The notes beneath the pieces were generated by a model. It saw only the letters and a program-made list of their open reading frames with translations, had not been told where the DNA came from and searched no databases. The translations under genes and the position numbers were made by a program. Below are positions 62,760 to 64,000 of a stretch of DNA of 64,000 bases, one piece after another. The DNA is from Musa acuminata AAA Group. Taxonomy: Eukaryota > Streptophyta > Magnoliopsida > Zingiberales > Musaceae. The stretch spans positions 3,176,501 to 3,240,500 of the forward strand of contig NC_088338.1 in the NCBI RefSeq assembly GCF_036884655.1, written 5' to 3'. How positions within the stretch are numbered: position 1 is the first letter of the stretch; every line of letters begins with the position of its first letter.

Positions 62760-62841
62760 ATGTCTAATCTTTTTTTTTTTTGGAATAAACGGCCTGGATA
62801 GGACTGAGGTCTTCTATAGGTTCAAATCCTATTAGACGTAA
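62760..62841 (+). pseudogene. Remnant of plastid trnR-UCU (nuclear plastid DNA)
   Basis: GGATAGGACTGAGGTCTTCT (62796-62815) followed by TATAGGTTCAAATCCTATTAGACG matches the plastid tRNA-Arg(UCU) D-arm, anticodon and T-arm. About ten bases of the anticodon loop and stem are missing, and the CCA-proximal stem has substitutions. TGTCTAAT at 62761-62768 resembles the start of the D-arm, separated by a T-rich insertion of about 27 bp. It cannot fold as a tRNA. Confidence 0.65.
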
Positions 62842-63671
62842 TTTATTTATCAATACATAAATGTATAACTCCTCAGGAATTTCAATTGTGCTTATATCCA
62901 TCACTATAGGAATTGGGTTCGAGCTTTTCCCGAAAAGTTAGATAGGTTGGCGGTTGACCCCTACTTAAGGACTAACATAATTTACCAAAGTAATTTTATA
63001 AGGATAAGACGTTGCCACCAAGATAAAAAAAAAAAATATATCATACAAAAGAATTACCTTTTTACTATATTCTTTGTTTACTTGGATGTATATTGTTGGA
63101 TATAGTTGATGCCTTGATGCATCTATCCAAAGGCATTGTGTCCACTAGAAGGTTCCAAATGGCCTTCAATCGATTGGTCGACTTGGATGTATCCTTGACT
63201 TGTATCACTGCAAAGCCCTTACACTGACTTTGGAAATGATTGACAAATAGAACCTTTGATCAATTCAAATAAGGATTCTTTGCTCCAAAAGAAGGTTGAT
63301 TGTGACTCTGACCTTTATCCCTTGAGACACCAATTGCCCTTGGAAGAGATGAACTTGATACCACCATCCTAGTGATAGTTCGAAGTCCTTCATCACCATT
63401 TCACTTCTTAGATTGATCCCCATGCCGCCACTGAACTGAATGATACTTTTAAGGAGGATGTTACTCCTTATAGTTCTTAGGTCTTTTCCCTCGAGGTGCA
63501 ATGTAGAGAGCACAAATGTATGTCATTTATGCACAATGAGTTTGTTTATCGAGGGCACAATAAAAAAAAAATAAATCCATTTATATATAATATATTTTTT
63601 TGTAAAAAAAATATATGTAAGGAGCTCGATGTATCAGTTTAGGATTATTAAACTTGTAAAACATTTGATAT
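62842..63671. other. Intergenic stretch
   Basis: About 0.8 kb. A minus-strand open frame at 63265-63513 has no recognised similarity. The segment after the tRNA remnant may be further plastid-derived or repeat DNA, which I cannot confirm. Confidence 0.35.
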
Positions 63672-64000
63672 TGATGAGGGTGATAATTACGATAAGACTT
63701 GTGTGACGCCCGCTGACGCCCAGCACCCATGTCGGACTGACAATGCGTAGCTGACACGGGTCGTAACGCCAACCGAGGCGCATTAACGATCGCTCAGGCT
63801 CGATCCCGTACGTCACGCCAACAGTGATGTCAAACGTCATCAGAAGGTACGATCCTACCCCCTGCGAGTAGGCACATCAGGTAACACTGAACTCCCCTAT
63901 AAAGATCCTTGTATTTTAAACGGGAAAAGGGGGGGACTTCCACGATCATCGTCTAACTTAACCATCAGAGGGGTCAGGTCGAGCACCCCGACTCGACCTG
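63672..64000 (+). mobile_element. LTR start of the 35-38 kb retrotransposon family (cut by window end)
   Basis: From about TGATGAGGGTGATAA the sequence resembles the LTRs at 35084 and 38030: GGTACGATCC, ACATCAGGTAACA, CTATAAAGATCC, TAACTTAACCATCAGAGGGG and GTCGAGCACCCCGACTCGACC. The last block equals the LTR section just before the TGTGCAG motif, so roughly the final third lies outside the window. Orientation is the same as the complete element. Confidence 0.75.

Noticed and set aside
63265..63513. 82-codon minus-strand frame
   Set aside because: No recognised similarity and it lies in repeat-like sequence.

Overview
This is nuclear DNA of a flowering plant. Every recognisable protein gene belongs to a land-plant family, most are split by introns with plant-like splice sites, and the gaps hold plant-type LTR retrotransposons, a LINE remnant, MITEs and microsatellites. 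Very GC-rich first exons beside AT-rich introns and spacers suggest a commelinid monocot. A Zingiberales genome such as banana or ensete is my best guess, with low confidence because it rests on impression rather than a search.

Layout. 1-4258 (-): 5' part of a Raf/EDR1-type MAPKKK whose kinase domain lies outside the window. 5188-5391 (+): a U5 spliceosomal snRNA gene with its plant snRNA promoter. 6789-7105: a damaged TRIM. 7787-9291: a solo copia-type LTR with intact target duplication. 10295-12543 (-): FQR1/WrbA-like quinone reductase. 16541-18429 (+): nodulin-like MFS transporter. 19460-21010 (+): AMT2/MEP-type ammonium transporter. 22790-27134 (+): GTD-binding (MyoB-type) myosin-binding protein. 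29520-31723 (+): RHF-type RING-H2 ubiquitin ligase. 32890-33640: LINE reverse-transcriptase remnant. 35084-38637: non-autonomous LTR retrotransposon filled with GC-rich minisatellite. 39737-40288: PADRE/DUF4228 reading frame with a premature stop. 41068-50107 (-): 17-exon leishmanolysin-like (M8) metallopeptidase. 50450-56960: long gene-poor AT-rich stretch with a degenerate tandem repeat. 56964-61941 (-): GT14 glycosyltransferase whose single 3.8-kb intron holds an inverted TRIM pair and a hAT MITE. 62760-62841: remnant of plastid trnR-UCU. 63672-64000: start of another LTR of the 35-38 kb family.

I rebuilt exon structures by hand from splice sites, reading phase and family similarity. All complete models close in frame: FQR-like 257 aa, MFS 585, AMT 466, MyoB 476, RHF 383, M8 855, GT14 382. 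The genes are ordinary housekeeping or signalling loci and do not form a pathway cluster.

The least ordinary signal is in the TRIM family. Four independently degraded LTR copies carry a motif close to the plant snRNA upstream element (RTCCCACATCG) followed, 23-24 nt later, by a TATA-like box. That spacing is typical of pol III U6 promoters, whereas the genuine U5 gene in the same window has the 33-nt pol II spacing. Two of these TRIMs form an inverted compound unit with one 5-bp target duplication.
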